A stretch of DNA of 13,654 nt from an uncultured Balneolaceae bacterium (GTDB taxonomy: Bacteria > Bacteroidota > Rhodothermia > Balneolales > Balneolaceae), in NCBI GenBank assembly GCA_937982515.1, contig CALJMB010000246.1, positions 1-13,654 on the forward strand, read 5' to 3'. The notes below the pieces were generated by a model that did not search any database, was not told the DNA's origin, and worked only from the letters and a program-made list of their open reading frames with translations. Both the position numbers and the translations under genes were made by a program. Positions 13,290 to 13,654 of the stretch are shown here, piece by piece; within the stretch, counting starts at the first letter, position 1; each line of letters begins with the position of its first letter.

Positions 13290-13654
13290 ATGACAGATAT
13301 CATACGCGGGCTGATCGGGATGGCGGCCATAGTGGGTTTGGCCTATGCAATCAGCAACAACAGAAAACACATCGACTGGAGACTGGTAGTTACAGGGCTG
13401 GGCTTGCAGTTTGTCTTAGCTGTATTTATTCTCAAAGGCAGAAGCATGGCAGAATTTTGGGCGCCTCTGGGCTGGCCTAAAGAGTTCTTTTCCTGGATTT
13501 CCTCGTTTTTTGTCATCGTACTGGACTTTACCACAGAGGGGGCCGTATTTATATTTGGCGATTTGGCCAAAAGTCCGGGAACGGGAGACAGCATGGGCAG
13601 TTTTTTTGCTTTTCAGGTGCTGCCGACCATTATTTTCTTTGCCTCGCTGACTGC
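13290..13654 (+). CDS. CNT-family nucleoside transporter (partial, N-terminus)
   Basis: The frame is open from the ATG at 13290 to the window edge, giving 121 residues of a protein usually about 400 or more long. It matches the N-terminus of concentrative nucleoside transporters (NupC/CNT, which import nucleosides with H+ or Na+): a first helix near 5-21, the family block IDWRLVVTGLGLQFVLAVFI (28-47), then a segment ending in EGAVFIFGDL (83-92), and FAFQVLPTIIFFASL (106-120), a hallmark of the family. An in-frame stop at 13269 limits the start; no Shine-Dalgarno is seen. An ATG at 13268 belongs to a different frame. It is the first gene after the 969-base divergent gap and probably has its own promoter there. 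Confidence 0.88.
   Translation, partial: MTDIIRGLIGMAAIVGLAYAISNNRKHIDWRLVVTGLGLQFVLAVFILKGRSMAEFWAPLGWPKEFFSWISSFFVIVLDFTTEGAVFIFGDLAKSPGTGDSMGSFFAFQVLPTIIFFASLT

Noticed and set aside
13202..13480. 92-codon + strand frame before and over the transporter start
   Set aside because: It overlaps the transporter in another frame, lacks motifs, and the transporter frame carries clear family blocks.

Overview
The window looks like chromosomal DNA from a Bacteroidota-type bacterium, most probably the Balneolota/Rhodothermota side. The reasons are the gene families (DUF1080 lipoproteins, a very large TolB-propeller/amidohydrolase fusion lipoprotein, UPF0182, a CNT nucleoside transporter), the general lack of Shine-Dalgarno sites, and intergenic repeats of the CCCCTAAATCCCC type often seen in such genomes. 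This placement is inference; there is no rRNA or marker gene to settle it.

Layout. Bases 1-333 are non-coding: a repeat-like hairpin region and a strong + strand terminator (232-277) for a gene left of the window. A + strand series follows: DUF1080 lipoprotein (334-1032), a 149-bp nested inverted repeat (1084-1232), YdjM-type membrane metal-dependent hydrolase (1363-2358), GNAT-like acetyltransferase (2736-3506), SAM methyltransferase with an N-terminal Cys4 ribbon (3593-4234), a second, two-domain DUF1080 lipoprotein (4421-5374), a 476-base gap, and the seven-helix UPF0182 protein (5851-8565). The convergent gap 8566-8843 holds paired hairpins, decayed repeats and a terminator for each strand. 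The amidohydrolase fusion fills 8844-12320 on the minus strand. A 969-base divergent gap (12321-13289) is rich in repeats, and a CNT nucleoside transporter runs off the right edge (13290 onward).

How the genes fit together. Spacing is wide and there is no clear long operon; acetyltransferase plus methyltransferase is the only likely co-transcribed pair. Two DUF1080 proteins (3-keto-glycoside hydrolase family), a secreted amidohydrolase and a nucleoside transporter fit a heterotroph that processes sugars and small amides or nucleosides at the envelope. No defence system, prophage, transposase, CRISPR array, tRNA or rRNA was found.

The least ordinary part is the divergent gap 12321-13289. It holds three copies of a roughly 70-bp module whose inner stem changes sequence between copies while still pairing, a 19-bp perfect hairpin, and a three-unit array with an exact 23-bp period built on the palindrome GTCAGGGCCCTGAC, about 230 bases upstream of the transporter.
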